A stretch of DNA of 64,000 nucleotides from Parasutterella excrementihominis YIT 11859 (GCF_000205025.1 NZ_GL883719.1:19317-83316), one strand, 5' to 3'; shown: positions 47,477-56,922, numbered from the stretch's first letter. Notes: generated by a model from the letters alone, not told the origin. Program-made: numbers and translations.

Positions 47477-47714
47477 TGCTGTTCCTTTCGCCTATTTTGG
47501 GACGAGATATCTTATCAGATCACAAAAAATTCCAAAGAAATAAAATAGTTAGGGACGGTTTCCCGTCTAGGGGTATTCCCAACTTTTTAAGATTCGCGAA
47601 AGATTTTATCGCTCCGAAAAACGGGTATAAAGAATGACCTTTCAAGCCTGATTCTCAGGTACCCGTTTGTTAAAATGCGCTCTTATGTGAGGCTGGGCTT
47701 CAAGGAGCCTTTTT

Positions 47715-47734
47715 GAGCGCGCTTACGCGCGCTC
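47715..47734 (+). promoter_or_regulatory. Hairpin in the ybgC leader
   Basis: GAGCGCGC and GCGCGCTC pair perfectly around TTAC, ending 16 bases before the ybgC ATG. The rest of the 274-base divergent region (47477-47750) holds a weak -10 (GTTAAAAT near 47670) and no recognisable operator. The hairpin is not followed by T residues; it may affect initiation. Confidence 0.45.
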
Positions 47735-47750
47735 GGATGAGAATTTGTTG

Positions 47751-48167
47751 ATGGAAAAACACTATTTCGACTGGCCGGTTCGCGTCTACTACGAAGACAC
47801 AGACTGTGCACGAGTGGTTTATTACGCCAACTACTTCAGGTTCATGGAACGCGCACGCACGGAATGGCTGCGCGCATTGGGCTGGAGTCAGGAGCGGCTG
47901 TACTCAGAGCTCGGCGTCGTCTTTGTCGTCGCCGAAGCCAAAGCCAAGTACAAGAAACCGGCCCGGCTGGATGATGAATTAGTGGTTCGATCAACGGTCA
48001 CCGCGTGCGGCCGTACTTCTTTTGAATTTCATCAGGAAATTCTGAGAGGAGATGAAGTGCTCAACGTCGGAGACGTTCGCTGCGGCACGCTCGACGCGCA
48101 CACATTCCGCCCGGTGGCTATGCCCGAGCCTATTTCAGAACAACTCAAAAAACTTTTAACTCATTAA
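47751..48167 (+). CDS. ybgC: Acyl-CoA thioesterase YbgC
   Basis: A 138-residue hot-dog-fold thioesterase, first gene of the Tol cluster. The catalytic motif YYEDTDCARVVYYANYFRFM is near residue 12. E. coli YbgC acts on acyl-ACP/CoA and interacts with phospholipid synthesis proteins. The ATG at 47751 is preferred over two TTG codons just upstream because it gives the family start MEKHYFDWPVRVYYEDTD. Confidence 0.93.
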   Translation: MEKHYFDWPVRVYYEDTDCARVVYYANYFRFMERARTEWLRALGWSQERLYSELGVVFVVAEAKAKYKKPARLDDELVVRSTVTACGRTSFEFHQEILRGDEVLNVGDVRCGTLDAHTFRPVAMPEPISEQLKKLLTH

Positions 48168-48192
48168 TCATTCGTTAGTACAAGGGACTGTG

Positions 48193-48876
48193 ATGGAAGC
48201 ATCTGCCGATTTATCAATCATTACTTTGGTTGCTCATGCGAGCGCCGTTGTTCAGATTGTTTTGGCTATTCTTTTGATTTTCTCTTTAGTGAGCTGGACC
48301 ATTATTTTTCAGAAATGGTTCCAGATGAGCCGTGCAAGAAGAGAAGCCCGCAACTTCGACAAGCGTTTCTGGGGCGGTGCAGATTTAAATAAACTCTACG
48401 AAAGCGCCACCGAGCGACGCTCTTCCATCGGTCCTCAGGAGGGCATCTTTTACTCCGGCATGACCGAGTTCTTAAGAAGCCGCGCGAGCAATCTCGAAGC
48501 CCGCGCCGGCACCTTCGGCGTCATTGACGGTGTGTCTCGCGCCATGCGCGCCCGTTATCAGAGAGAACTCGACATTCTCGAGTCGGGCTTGAGCGTTTTG
48601 GCGACCATCGGTTCCGTTTCTCCGTACATCGGTCTGTTCGGCACCGTATGGGGCATCATGGACGCCTTCACAGGCTTGGGCAACCTGGAAAGCGCTTCGC
48701 TGGCTGTCGTCGCCCCGGGTATTGCCGAAGCTCTGGTGGCAACCGCGATCGGTCTGTTTGCCGCTATTCCTGCCGTTATCGGCTACAACCGCTTTGCTTA
48801 TAGTCTGGATCGTCTCTCGAGCCAGTACGAAAGCTTCATGCAGGAATTCCAGAACATTTTGGGTCGTCAGGCCTAA
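48193..48876 (+). CDS. tolQ: Tol-Pal system proton channel subunit TolQ
   Basis: A 227-residue inner-membrane protein with three transmembrane segments, forming with TolR the proton-driven motor that energises TolA. The family motif VSPYIGLFGTVWGIMDAF (about residue 138) and VAPGIAEALVATAIGLFAA are present. AAGGGA lies 5 bases before ATG 48193. Confidence 0.96.
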   Translation: MEASADLSIITLVAHASAVVQIVLAILLIFSLVSWTIIFQKWFQMSRARREARNFDKRFWGGADLNKLYESATERRSSIGPQEGIFYSGMTEFLRSRASNLEARAGTFGVIDGVSRAMRARYQRELDILESGLSVLATIGSVSPYIGLFGTVWGIMDAFTGLGNLESASLAVVAPGIAEALVATAIGLFAAIPAVIGYNRFAYSLDRLSSQYESFMQEFQNILGRQA

Positions 48877-48885
48877 GGACGCAAC

Positions 48886-49308
48886 ATGGCACGTAACGGC
48901 AAAAGACGTCTTTTAGCAGAGATGAACGTCGTCCCGTACATTGACGTGATGCTCGTTCTCGTGGTGATCCTGATGGTCGCCGCCCCATACGTCAATCCTT
49001 CGATCGTCGATCTGCCGAAAGTCAATAAAGCGGCTCGCACTCCGGATAAAGTTGTCGAAGTCATTATCTCGCCAGACGGCAAACTCCAGATCCGCGATAC
49101 CGCAAAGAAATTAACTCCGGTTGATTTCCCTCAGTTAGTCTCTACGGTCGAATCGATGCAGACCGACGGAAATCAGGTTCCGGTTGTCATTGCTGCGGAT
49201 AAAACCGTCGCATATGAAAAAGTCATCGACGTGATGCGCAATCTACAAAAGGCCAACATCACGCGTATCGGTCTGTCATTGCAACTTGAAGGAAGCGGTG
49301 CCAAGTAA
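48886..49308 (+). CDS. tolR: Tol-Pal system protein TolR
   Basis: A 140-residue protein with one N-terminal membrane segment carrying the proton-binding Asp (PYIDVMLVLVVILMVAAP, near residue 20) and a periplasmic domain. It shares one base with tolA. It lies 9 bases downstream of tolQ. Confidence 0.95.
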   Translation: MARNGKRRLLAEMNVVPYIDVMLVLVVILMVAAPYVNPSIVDLPKVNKAARTPDKVVEVIISPDGKLQIRDTAKKLTPVDFPQLVSTVESMQTDGNQVPVVIAADKTVAYEKVIDVMRNLQKANITRIGLSLQLEGSGAK

Positions 49309-50507
49309 TGGACGACTTATCTCCGAATCAAGCGAATCGGCTCTCAGGCGCTCAGGGTTATTGGGGCACGGCTTTTGTGCTCGCTTTAATCGCCCACGGG
49401 CTTCTTTTTGTGCTGCTCTTCGTTTCCATGCAATGGAGATCGGAGCCGACAGGCCCCGTCTATGCCGAACTGTGGAACGGCGACATGCCGGCAGCAGAAG
49501 CCCCGGCAGAGACGCAACCGGAACCGCAGCCTGAGCCGGAACCCGAGCCTCAGCCCGAACCGGAGCCCCAACCTGAACCTCAGCCGGAACCGGAACCCGC
49601 TCCCGAGCCTCCTGCTCCGGAAGAGCCTCAGCAGCAGCTGCCTCCGCCCCCGCCTCCTATCGCTCAGACGGATTTAGATCGTCAAGCCAATCTGCTTGAG
49701 GATCCGGACATCGTCCAAGAAAGACTCGACCGCGAAAAGAAGAAACAGGAAGAGGAAAAACAACGCATTCTTGAGCGCGAACGTCAGCTTCAGGAAGCCA
49801 AACGAGCTGAAGAGCAGCGCAAAGCCGAAGAAGCTCGCCAGGCTGAACTGCGCCGTCAGGAAGAAGAACGACGCATCGAAGAACAGAAGCGTCAGGAAGA
49901 GCTGAAGAAACAAGAAGAGCAGAAACGCTTAGCGGAGGAAAAACGTAAGGCTGAAGAAAAAGCAGAAGCCGAGCGCAAAGCCAAGCAGGAAGAACTCAAG
50001 AAGCAAGCTCAGGAACGCGAACGCAAGATCGCTGAAGAAAAGGCTCAGCGAGAAAAAGCCTTAGCTGAAAAGCGCAAGGCTCAAGAAGAACTCAATCGTC
50101 AGAGAGCCCAAGAACAGGCGAATGCCGCCCGCAGAAAAGAAATGCTCAGCCGCTTAACCGGCCAGAGCGGATCTGCCATGGGTTCAGGCTCCGGCGCCAT
50201 GACGAACTTTCAGCAAGCCCAGTACAACAACCGTATCGTTGCCTGCATCCGTCCGCATATTACGTTTAATACGCCGGCCGGCGCCAAACGCGGAATGTAC
50301 GTTGCCAAGTTCGATGTCCGACTGCTCAAGAACGGTCAGAAGGCTGTTCCGCCCAAGATGATCAGCAGCAGCGGTCTGAAGGCTTTCGATACAGCGGTGG
50401 AAAAAGCGATTCTGATGTGCAATCCCTTCCCCAAACCCCCGGTAGGAGACATTCCCTCTTCTATTACATTGACATTTGATCCGGTTGACGACGCAAACGG
50501 TCGTTAA
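49308..50507 (+). CDS. tolA: Tol-Pal system protein TolA
   Basis: A 399-residue inner-membrane-anchored protein that spans the periplasm. Segments: a membrane helix (about residues 23-44), a Pro-Glu/Gln repeat stretch with PEPQPEPEPEP-type units (about residues 65-115) resembling TonB, a long Glu/Lys/Arg/Gln coiled coil (about residues 130-280), and a C-terminal TonB/TolA fold (about residues 300-399, with YVAKFDVRLLKNG). tolB and pal do not follow; a channel gene does. Confidence 0.92.
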   Translation: MDDLSPNQANRLSGAQGYWGTAFVLALIAHGLLFVLLFVSMQWRSEPTGPVYAELWNGDMPAAEAPAETQPEPQPEPEPEPQPEPEPQPEPQPEPEPAPEPPAPEEPQQQLPPPPPPIAQTDLDRQANLLEDPDIVQERLDREKKKQEEEKQRILERERQLQEAKRAEEQRKAEEARQAELRRQEEERRIEEQKRQEELKKQEEQKRLAEEKRKAEEKAEAERKAKQEELKKQAQERERKIAEEKAQREKALAEKRKAQEELNRQRAQEQANAARRKEMLSRLTGQSGSAMGSGSGAMTNFQQAQYNNRIVACIRPHITFNTPAGAKRGMYVAKFDVRLLKNGQKAVPPKMISSSGLKAFDTAVEKAILMCNPFPKPPVGDIPSSITLTFDPVDDANGR

Positions 50508-50524
50508 CCTAACGGAGACAGCCT

Positions 50525-52036
50525 ATGAGTACCTCGGCAGCCGCATCCGCCGAAATCGCCAAAGTCGCACAAACAGCGGTTACGACAGAAGAACTTTTAA
50601 GCGGCGACAGCAACATCCTGGATCAACTCCTGCTGATGTTTGAAAAAGGGCTTAACCAGCCGATCATCTATTGGCAGCTGGCCTCCATTCTGGGCTCACT
50701 GTTTTTAGCTTGGCTGCTCGGCAAATACATCCGCATGCGGATTATTAAGCACTTAGCCGCCAATGAAATCATCGAAAGCGACGAGATCAAAGCGGAAGAA
50801 GGCGAAGCCCCTGTCAAGCCTGAACATCGCGAGAGCGCCTTCTGGGCAAAGGTAAGACGAGGCATAGAGACGCTGATTTTGCGGCTGAGTTTCCCGCTGC
50901 TTGGAATGTTCTTCATCGCGGTCAGCACCTTTACCGTGCGACTTTTCGGCTTGCTTCCTAAGAAAGCCCTGCCGCTGGAATCCATTGCGTGGCTGATTCT
51001 CGGGGCCTACGTTGTGATCCGCACGGTCGTATTTCTGCTGCACTCACTTTCGCGCAAATACAACAGCAGCCTGGATAACTTCCTGACGTTTTCGATTTGG
51101 GGCGGTGTCGCGCTTCAGATCGTCGGTGTACTGCCTAAGTGCGTCGAATTCATGCAGACCACCAAAATTCCGCTGGGAAGCACCAACGCAACGGTTTGGT
51201 CTGTCTTCCTTTCCGGCTTCTCGATTGCCTTAGCGCTCTTTATCGCGAAGTGGATCGGTCAGTTCTTTGAGAAATGGATAAACAGCCTTCCGACCATGGA
51301 GTCCAACGTCCGCGTTGTGATCATCCGGGTAGTCAAGGTCGTTTTAGTGACGATTGCGATTCTGATCGGTCTGGCTTCCGTTGGTATTGACATCACCGTG
51401 CTTGGTGTCTTCGGCGGTGCCATCGGTGTCGGCTTAGGTTTCGGCTTACAGAAAATTGCCTCTAACTACGTCAGCGGATTCATTATTCTTCTGGATAAGA
51501 GCATCAAAATCGGAGACTTGGTGAACGTTTCCGGCGTTGAAGGTATTGTGACGGACATCAAGACGCGCTACACAGCGGTTAAGGCTTACGACGGCAGCGT
51601 AACGATTATCCCGAACGAGAATTTCGTCACCAGCAGCGTTCGCAATACCTCGTACCTGTTGGGTCCGGGACGTGCGACCGTCATGATGAGCGTTGACTAC
51701 AGCGCCGACATTGATGAAGTCATTGAGCTCATGACCGATATCGTCCGAAAACAGCCGCGCGTGCTGATCAATCCGGCGCCCTACACCATTCTGACGAACT
51801 TCGGAGCCGACGGTATTGAACTGACGTCGTACTTCTGGGTTCCCGACCCCGAAAAAGGCACCGCGACTTTGAGGTCCAACATTGGTCGCGCGATGTTCCG
51901 TGAATTCAACAAGCGCAAGATCAACATTCCGTTCCAGCAGAGGGATCTGCATATCATTTCGATGCCGGAAGTGATATGCAAAGTCGAAAACGACGTTCCT
52001 GCCCCATCGAAGTCCGAAGCAAAAGCAGGAACATAA
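50525..52036 (+). CDS. MscS-family mechanosensitive channel, large form
   Basis: A 503-residue inner-membrane protein with about five or six membrane segments before the MscS core. The pore helix and beta-domain signature is GVGLGFGLQKIASNYVSG (about residue 302), continuing LDKSIKIGDLVNVSGVEG and RNTSYLLGPGRATV. The charged loop EIIESDEIKAEEGEAPVKPE lies near residue 80. MscS-type channels release solutes on hypoosmotic shock. It lies 17 bases after tolA, in the place of tolB. Confidence 0.88.
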   Translation: MSTSAAASAEIAKVAQTAVTTEELLSGDSNILDQLLLMFEKGLNQPIIYWQLASILGSLFLAWLLGKYIRMRIIKHLAANEIIESDEIKAEEGEAPVKPEHRESAFWAKVRRGIETLILRLSFPLLGMFFIAVSTFTVRLFGLLPKKALPLESIAWLILGAYVVIRTVVFLLHSLSRKYNSSLDNFLTFSIWGGVALQIVGVLPKCVEFMQTTKIPLGSTNATVWSVFLSGFSIALALFIAKWIGQFFEKWINSLPTMESNVRVVIIRVVKVVLVTIAILIGLASVGIDITVLGVFGGAIGVGLGFGLQKIASNYVSGFIILLDKSIKIGDLVNVSGVEGIVTDIKTRYTAVKAYDGSVTIIPNENFVTSSVRNTSYLLGPGRATVMMSVDYSADIDEVIELMTDIVRKQPRVLINPAPYTILTNFGADGIELTSYFWVPDPEKGTATLRSNIGRAMFREFNKRKINIPFQQRDLHIISMPEVICKVENDVPAPSKSEAKAGT

Positions 52037-52060
52037 CGGTTTCTAACCTCTAATCAATCT

Positions 52061-52096
52061 GAAAAGTCGAAGCTCAGCCCTTCGACTTTTCTTTCT
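52061..52096 (+). terminator. Terminator of the tol-mscS operon
   Basis: Perfect 12-bp arms GAAAAGTCGAAG/CTTCGACTTTTC (52061-52072 with 52080-52091) around a 7-base loop, then TTTC. Confidence 0.85.
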
Positions 52097-52141
52097 TGAA
52101 TCTCTAATCCTCAAGTCCAACATCTTTCAAATTTTTCCGAT

Positions 52142-52792
52142 ATGTTTCGCAAGTTAGGCCCGTGGTTCATATTCGTCGCTGCATTGTTCGTCATGAGTTT
52201 AGGTATCGCACTCGTGACTCGAGGCAATCTCGGAACCACGCCCATCAGCTCTCTGCCATTAGTGTCGTCTTATGCCAGCGGCTTAACCTTCGGTGAAACT
52301 ACTTTCTTCATTAACTTGCTCTTTGTTGCTGCACAGTGGCTGCTGCTCCGAAAATCCATCAACAAGCTTCTACTTCTCTCGCAAATTCCGATCACATTCG
52401 CCTTCTCTTACTTCATCGATACATCTATGCAGATCACTGAGTTCTTGTCTTCAGATATTTATTGGAAATGTTTTGCAGTCTCGATGCTTGGAAACGTGGT
52501 TCTCGGACTCGGCGTTGCTTTAGAAGTGTTTGCCGGCGCCGCAGCGTTACCCGGGGAAGGACTCGTACTTGCGGTCAGTACGGTTCTGCACAAGCCATTT
52601 TCATCCGTCAAAATCGCCAATGACGTTATTTTGGTTTTGTTGGCTTTACTTCTTAGTTACTGCGTTTTCCACGAAATACGCGGGCTGCGGGAAGGAACTG
52701 TTATTTCGGCGTTATGCGTCGGCATCTTTGTGAAATTCTGGCTTGCCGGTCTTACAAAACTTTTCAAGAGAGCGCCAGCGGACACAGAGTAA
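52142..52792 (+). CDS. YczE/YitT-like membrane protein
   Basis: A 216-residue protein with about five hydrophobic segments, like the YczE/YyaS family. Family features are the N-terminal MSLGIALVTRGNLGTTPISS and AALPGEGLVLAVSTVLHKPF in the middle. The transported substrate, if any, is unknown. It is monocistronic after the mscS terminator. Confidence 0.75.
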   Translation: MFRKLGPWFIFVAALFVMSLGIALVTRGNLGTTPISSLPLVSSYASGLTFGETTFFINLLFVAAQWLLLRKSINKLLLLSQIPITFAFSYFIDTSMQITEFLSSDIYWKCFAVSMLGNVVLGLGVALEVFAGAAALPGEGLVLAVSTVLHKPFSSVKIANDVILVLLALLLSYCVFHEIRGLREGTVISALCVGIFVKFWLAGLTKLFKRAPADTE

Positions 52793-52835
52793 CTTTTAGA
52801 GCTTTCCAGCCGCAGCGGAGATCGGAGAATTTAAA

Positions 52836-53132
52836 TCAGGCTCGATGAGTCGGAATCGTCAGCTTCAAGGCCTTGCTGATTCTAAATATCGTTTCGAATT
52901 TAGGTGATCCTTCGGGGCTGAGCGCTCTGTACAAACACTGCTTTGAGAGACCTGTCTCCTTTGCGAGCTGAACCATTCCTTTAGCCTTCACCATTTCGCC
53001 AAGTGCCCTTCTAACGAGTGATCCATCTCCCAGATCTTCTTCAACACAGGCCTTGAAAAAAGCTTCGGGATTGTTTTCCGTATTGATAAGGTAGTCCTGG
53101 ATGTCAAATTCTTTGCCAAGCTTCGTAGTCAC
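52836..53132 (-). CDS. HigA-type addiction-module antidote protein, no toxin partner
   Basis: A 98-residue HTH protein of the HI1420-like antidote family: the core LGEMVKAKGMVQLAKETGLS followed by LYRALSPEGSPKFETIF matches the family closely. Such proteins normally follow a RelE/HigB-type toxin. The GTG start overlaps the TGA of an upstream remnant frame (see 53133-53217), which is not toxin-like. Either the toxin was lost or this is an orphan regulator. Confidence 0.85.
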   Translation of the reverse strand: MTTKLGKEFDIQDYLINTENNPEAFFKACVEEDLGDGSLVRRALGEMVKAKGMVQLAKETGLSKQCLYRALSPEGSPKFETIFRISKALKLTIPTHRA

Positions 53133-53217
53133 GCTTTGTACTCTTCAAGTAAGTTCCTCGTCGAAACCTTCAGCGAAAGTTTAAATGAACGCAGGCTTTC
53201 TTGATTGAACTCGGCAG
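53133..53217 (-). pseudogene. Gene remnant upstream of the antidote
   Basis: A 30-codon frame (ending ...STRNLLEEYKA) runs from an in-frame TAA at about 53220 to a TGA that overlaps the antidote GTG. Reading through that TAA would join it to a preceding short frame MQCKTQQLESVAA. The peptide matches no family I know and looks like the end of a truncated gene. The region to 53335 holds nothing else I can support. Confidence 0.4.
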
Positions 53218-53334
53218 CCTCTTACGCGGCTACCGACTCCAGCTGTTGAGTTTTGCATTGCATTAACCGTTGAATTTGGGACTTGAAGCTGAGTAATGGG
53301 CTAACGGGGTTTTCCTCATAGTTCGCTTTTTACT

Positions 53335-53700
53335 ATTGACTTCCTCCCCTCCATAAATGAAGAGGATTCCTACCGCTTCTCCGACAGCCGTAGCTTAATG
53401 TCGAAGTTGCCTCGGCGGGTTTCTGCTTCAGCGGGATTGCCCAAAGGAGTACAGCTTGGTTTTTGCACGTTCTCCAAAAGGAGTTTCACGTGCGTGGACA
53501 CAACCGTATACTCCTTCAGGTCTCACATCTCTCCACAGACTTCACTTCGGGACAGCCCGCCCCTAGATCTGAAAAGATAAAGCCAGTTTAGCATAGCCAG
53601 TCCTTCGGACTGGGCCCTTATTTCACCGTCTTAATAACGGTGCTTTACGGGCCTAGCTGGTAAAAGCCTAGTAAAAACAGTCCATAGGCAGAATATCTCA
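53335..53700 (-). mobile_element. Decayed IS200/IS605-type element with right end and left-end-like hairpins
   Basis: Read on the minus strand, 53335-53370 is GGAATCC followed by a hairpin CCTCTTCA-TTTA-TGGAGGGG and then GGAAGTCAA, the typical right end of tnpB-bearing IS605 elements, which also forms the 3' end of the guide RNA. Upstream, 53425-53560 holds broken frames resembling a TnpB C-terminal tail (SRGGLSRSEVCGEM, RDVRPEGVYGCVHA). At 53597-53653 are strong hairpins CCAGTCC-TTC-GGACTGG and GGCCC...CACCGT...ACGGTG...GGGCC, possibly the left end. No intact tnpA or tnpB remains. Confidence 0.6.
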
Positions 53701-53712
53701 AAATGATTTTCT

Positions 53713-53743
53713 ATAAATTCGATAGTTTGATAATCGAATTTAT
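53713..53743. repeat. 11-bp perfect inverted repeat
   Basis: ATAAATTCGAT (53713-53723) and ATCGAATTTAT (53733-53743) around a 9-base loop in an AT-rich stretch upstream of the SF0329-like gene; no T tract follows. It may be an operator or the edge of an acquired segment. The remainder of 53744-53893 shows no other feature. Confidence 0.5.
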
Positions 53744-53893
53744 TGATTTAATGCGTCAAAATTTTTCGCTCAAGACTACTATATTTATATCTGTTAGAGA
53801 GCGAACATTTCGCCTTTCGCAAAGACAGAATAACTTGTGAACCGAGGTCGGAAGAAATAACCCAACCCTGCTGACAATTTTCTCGCTACTACT

Positions 53894-54401
53894 ATGATGC
53901 AAAGAAGAAAGATTAGGCCTTGGAGCAAATTACAGAAAGAAGTGTATTTGCTTGTCGATCCAAAATTAGACTTTCAGATCCATTGTGTAGCCTACCGAAT
54001 GGGAAGCCAATATGGAAGTACTGACTTACCAAGGTATTGGATCACGTTAGACAAAGAAACCATCTTCGATTATCCGAAGCACTTTATCCATTCCGAAGGC
54101 CCAGACGAAAACTCTCGTATCGCTTACGAAGCTTTATCTATCTATCCGTATAGCAGCGAAACCTCTGAGATTTCGAACATGCTTCGAGAATACATTGATA
54201 CGCCTTTGTCGGAATTAATGACTAAGAGATCATTGGGGACTCACAGACATTCTTCGAGCCGCCGATAGACGAATAGGTCAAAGAAGACTGGCAGAGTTAG
54301 CAGAAATCGTCAGCAACCCAGCCGCACAAAAAATTCTGAAGCAGAGGATAAATACATACAAGGAAAAGCAGAGGAAAGCCGCAGAAGCAGACGGCTTCTG
54401 A
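53894..54401 (+). pseudogene. SF0329 family protein, frameshifted
   Basis: The first frame (from 53894, or 53897) begins RPWSKLQKEVYLLVDPKLDF and ends with an unrelated tail after LSELMTKR. One base further along, the frame continues as DHWGLTDILRAADRRIGQRR and runs to TGA 54399-54401. Joined, the two halves make about 168 residues resembling SF0329-family proteins (start WSKLKK..., end ALAVLDRRTGKRRL). The shift is needed near 54222-54228 (ACTAAGAGAT), for example one extra A. Function of the family is unknown. Flanking mobile remnants suggest acquired DNA. Confidence 0.65.
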
Positions 54402-54430
54402 GCCAGCCTCGGAAGGACACCTAAAGAAAT

Positions 54431-54475
54431 TAAAAGGGCGCCAGAAAATCCCTGCAGCAGGTTTTCCGACGCCCT
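54431..54475 (-). terminator. Terminator of proS
   Basis: AGGGCG/CGCCCT (54435-54440 with 54470-54475) with an inner GAAAA/TTTTC stem; on the minus strand it is followed by TTTTA. Confidence 0.8.
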
Positions 54476-54495
54476 AAAAGGAAACGCTTCTTCGC

Positions 54496-56244
54496 TTAGC
54501 GGACTTTGATCTTGGCGATCAGTTTGTCAGCGATTTCGGTGACAGGAACGTTTTCGTTCTGGAGATCTCCGCGGTGAGCGTATTCAACTTCACCGTTCTT
54601 CAGGCCGCGGTCACCGATCGTAACGCGATGCGGAACACCGATCAGTTCCCAGTCAGCGAACATGACCCCGGGACGCAGACCTCTGTCATCGAGGATGACG
54701 TCAATGCCGGCTTCGCGCAGACGACCGTAAAGCTCGTTAGAAGCCTTCTGAACTTCTTCGCTCTTGTCATATCCGACGGGGCAGATCACTACGGTGAACG
54801 GAGCAATGCTGTCCGGCCAGATAATGCCTTTATCGTCGTGGCCTTGCTCGATAGCTGCGCCCAGCAGACGAGAAATACCGATACCGTAGCAACCCATCTG
54901 AAGCAGCTGGGGCTTGCCGTTTTCGTCCAGGTAAGTCGCATTCATCGGAGCAGAATACTTGTCGCCGAGGAAGAATACGTGGCCGACTTCGATGCCGCGC
55001 TGCATCTTGAGCGTGCCTTTGCCGTCTGGAGAAACATCGCCTTCAACGACGTTACGGATATCAGCAACAACATCCGGTTCTCTCAGGTCACGGCCCCAGT
55101 TCACGCCGCGGATGTGATAGCCCTCTTCGTTGGCGCCGACAATGAAGTCGCTCATGTTGGCAACGGTTGTATCGGCAACGATGGTGACATCCTTAGGAAT
55201 ACCGACAGGGCCGAGATAACCCGGTTTAGATCCGAAGGTATCTTCAATTTCCTTGTCGGTTGCAAAGCGGAATCCGCCCTTAAGCGCTTCCAGCTTTTCG
55301 GCTTTAACTTCATTAAGAGTGTGATCGCCTCTGAGAAGCAGAAGAACGATTTTTGCAGGCAGCGGATTGCCTTTTTCGTCCTGGTGATCAACTGCCAAAA
55401 CAATAGATTTAACGCTGGCTGTCAGCGGCTTATTCAGAAGTTCAACAACAAGCTCGCACTTGTCGCGGCCCGGAGTCGGAACCTTTTCCATGGTCTCTGT
55501 GGCTTCTGCGCGTTTTTCGATCAGGCAGGGAGCTTCGGCCAATTCGATATTGGCAGCGTATTCGCTGTCCGGGCAGAAAACGATCAAATCTTCGCCGGTA
55601 TCAGCGATCACCTGGAATTCCTGAGAGCGAGAGCCGCCGATGGAGCCGGAGTCAGCGCGCACTGCTCGATAAACCAAACCCAAGCGATCAAAGATGCGGC
55701 AGTAAGCTTCGAACATCTTGTCGTAGCTCTTGCCGGCGTCTTCAGCCGTACGGTCAAAAGAGTAAGCGTCTTTCATGACAAAGTCGCGGCCGCGCATCAC
55801 GCCGAAACGAGGACGACGTTCGTCACGGAACTTTGTCTGAATCTGGTAGAAGTTCACCGGGAGCTGACGCCAGGACTTGATTTCCTGACGAGCGATGTCG
55901 GTCACGACTTCTTCGCTGGTAGGCTGAAGAACAAAGTCTCTGTCGTGTCTATCTTTAAAGCGAAGCAGTTCAGAGCCGTACTTCTGCCAGCGGCCGGTTT
56001 CCTGCCAAAGCTCAGCAGGCTGGACGATCGGCATCAGAAGTTCGATGGCGCCGGCACGGTCCATTTCTTCTCTGACAATACGTTCAATCTTCTTCAAAGA
56101 GCGAAGGCCCATCGGCATGTAGTTATAGACGCCGGCTGCAAGCTTACGGATCATGCCTGCGCGAAGCATCAGCTTCTGGCTAACGATTTCTGCATCTGCA
56201 GGAGCTTCTTTCTGTGTTGAAATAAAAAATTGTTTTGCTCTCAT
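54496..56244 (-). CDS. proS: Prolyl-tRNA synthetase
   Basis: Charges tRNA-Pro. It has 582 residues (E. coli 572), the bacterial type with the editing (INS) domain between motifs 2 and 3 (about residues 225-410). Class II motif 2 is [21 protein letters not shown] and the C-terminal anticodon-binding domain begins near residue 475 ([13 protein letters not shown]). Two tRNA-Pro genes lie 5-7 kb away. A 548-codon frame on the opposite strand is a shadow. Confidence 0.97.
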   Translation of the reverse strand: MRAKQFFISTQKEAPADAEIVSQKLMLRAGMIRKLAAGVYNYMPMGLRSLKKIERIVREEMDRAGAIELLMPIVQPAELWQETGRWQKYGSELLRFKDRHDRDFVLQPTSEEVVTDIARQEIKSWRQLPVNFYQIQTKFRDERRPRFGVMRGRDFVMKDAYSFDRTAEDAGKSYDKMFEAYCRIFDRLGLVYRAVRADSGSIGGSRSQEFQVIADTGEDLIVFCPDSEYAANIELAEAPCLIEKRAEATETMEKVPTPGRDKCELVVELLNKPLTASVKSIVLAVDHQDEKGNPLPAKIVLLLLRGDHTLNEVKAEKLEALKGGFRFATDKEIEDTFGSKPGYLGPVGIPKDVTIVADTTVANMSDFIVGANEEGYHIRGVNWGRDLREPDVVADIRNVVEGDVSPDGKGTLKMQRGIEVGHVFFLGDKYSAPMNATYLDENGKPQLLQMGCYGIGISRLLGAAIEQGHDDKGIIWPDSIAPFTVVICPVGYDKSEEVQKASNELYGRLREAGIDVILDDRGLRPGVMFADWELIGVPHRVTIGDRGLKNGEVEYAHRGDLQNENVPVTEIADKLIAKIKVR

Positions 56245-56301
56245 TACGAATTCTCAAAAACGAGCCGGCAGGCCGGCAGTCTACGATTAGGTTCGGATCT
56301 T

Positions 56302-56329
56302 ATGACTTCTTTTCCTGCCTCTATATAAT
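56302..56329 (+). promoter_or_regulatory. Promoter of rppH
   Basis: ATGACT (56302-56307) and a perfect TATAAT (56324-56329) are 16 bases apart, 33 bases before the rppH ATG, in the region divergent with proS. Confidence 0.55.
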
Positions 56330-56362
56330 GGGCAGACACAAATAAGTTATTTTAAAGTTTTT

Positions 56363-56908
56363 ATGCTTGATCAACATGGATACCGACCAAACGTCGGGAT
56401 TATTTTGACCAATCCTCTCAAACAAGTTTTTTGGGGGAAACGTTTGGGTCAGCATTCCTGGCAATTTCCGCAGGGCGGTATCAACCGCGGGGAATCGCCT
56501 CGCGAAGCCATGTTCAGAGAGCTTTGGGAGGAGCTTGGTCTCTTTGAAAACCAGGTCCGTATCATCAGCCGCACCGAAGACTGGCTGCGCTATGACGTTC
56601 CCGACCGCTGGATTCGCCGCGATCTGCGCGGCATCTACAAAGGCCAAAAGCAGATTTGGTTCCTCTTAGAGTTTCTCGGTAAAAACAAAGACATCAACTT
56701 GAAAGCCACCAACCATCCGGAATTTGAAGCCTGGAAATGGAATGACTATTGGGTTCCGCTGAGCCAAGTGATTGACTTCAAGCGCGGTGTTTATAAAGAA
56801 GCTCTGAAGGAATTAGCTCCTGCTCTCTTCACAGATAAAAAACACCTTGTTCCGCCTGCAGGATGGGAAAAAGCGGAGGGGCCGGGACACTTCCGCCTTT
56901 ACAAATAA
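56363..56908 (+). CDS. rppH: RNA pyrophosphohydrolase RppH
   Basis: Removes pyrophosphate from 5'-triphosphate mRNA ends and so triggers decay. It has 181 residues. The N-terminus [17 protein letters not shown] and the Nudix box ([23 protein letters not shown], about residues 38-60) are typical. Tyr/Trp-rich segments [20 protein letters not shown] follow. It converges with proB. Confidence 0.95.
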   Translation: MLDQHGYRPNVGIILTNPLKQVFWGKRLGQHSWQFPQGGINRGESPREAMFRELWEELGLFENQVRIISRTEDWLRYDVPDRWIRRDLRGIYKGQKQIWFLLEFLGKNKDINLKATNHPEFEAWKWNDYWVPLSQVIDFKRGVYKEALKELAPALFTDKKHLVPPAGWEKAEGPGHFRLYK

Positions 56909-56922
56909 TCGTCTTTACGAGA

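Noticed and set aside
53398..53580. 60-codon plus-strand frame in the IS605 relic
   Set aside because: It is the complement of a transposon right end and matches no protein family I know.
54574..56220. 548-codon plus-strand frame opposite proS
   Set aside because: Its sequence is a mirror of the conserved proS codon pattern, with no recognisable domain or ribosome binding site.
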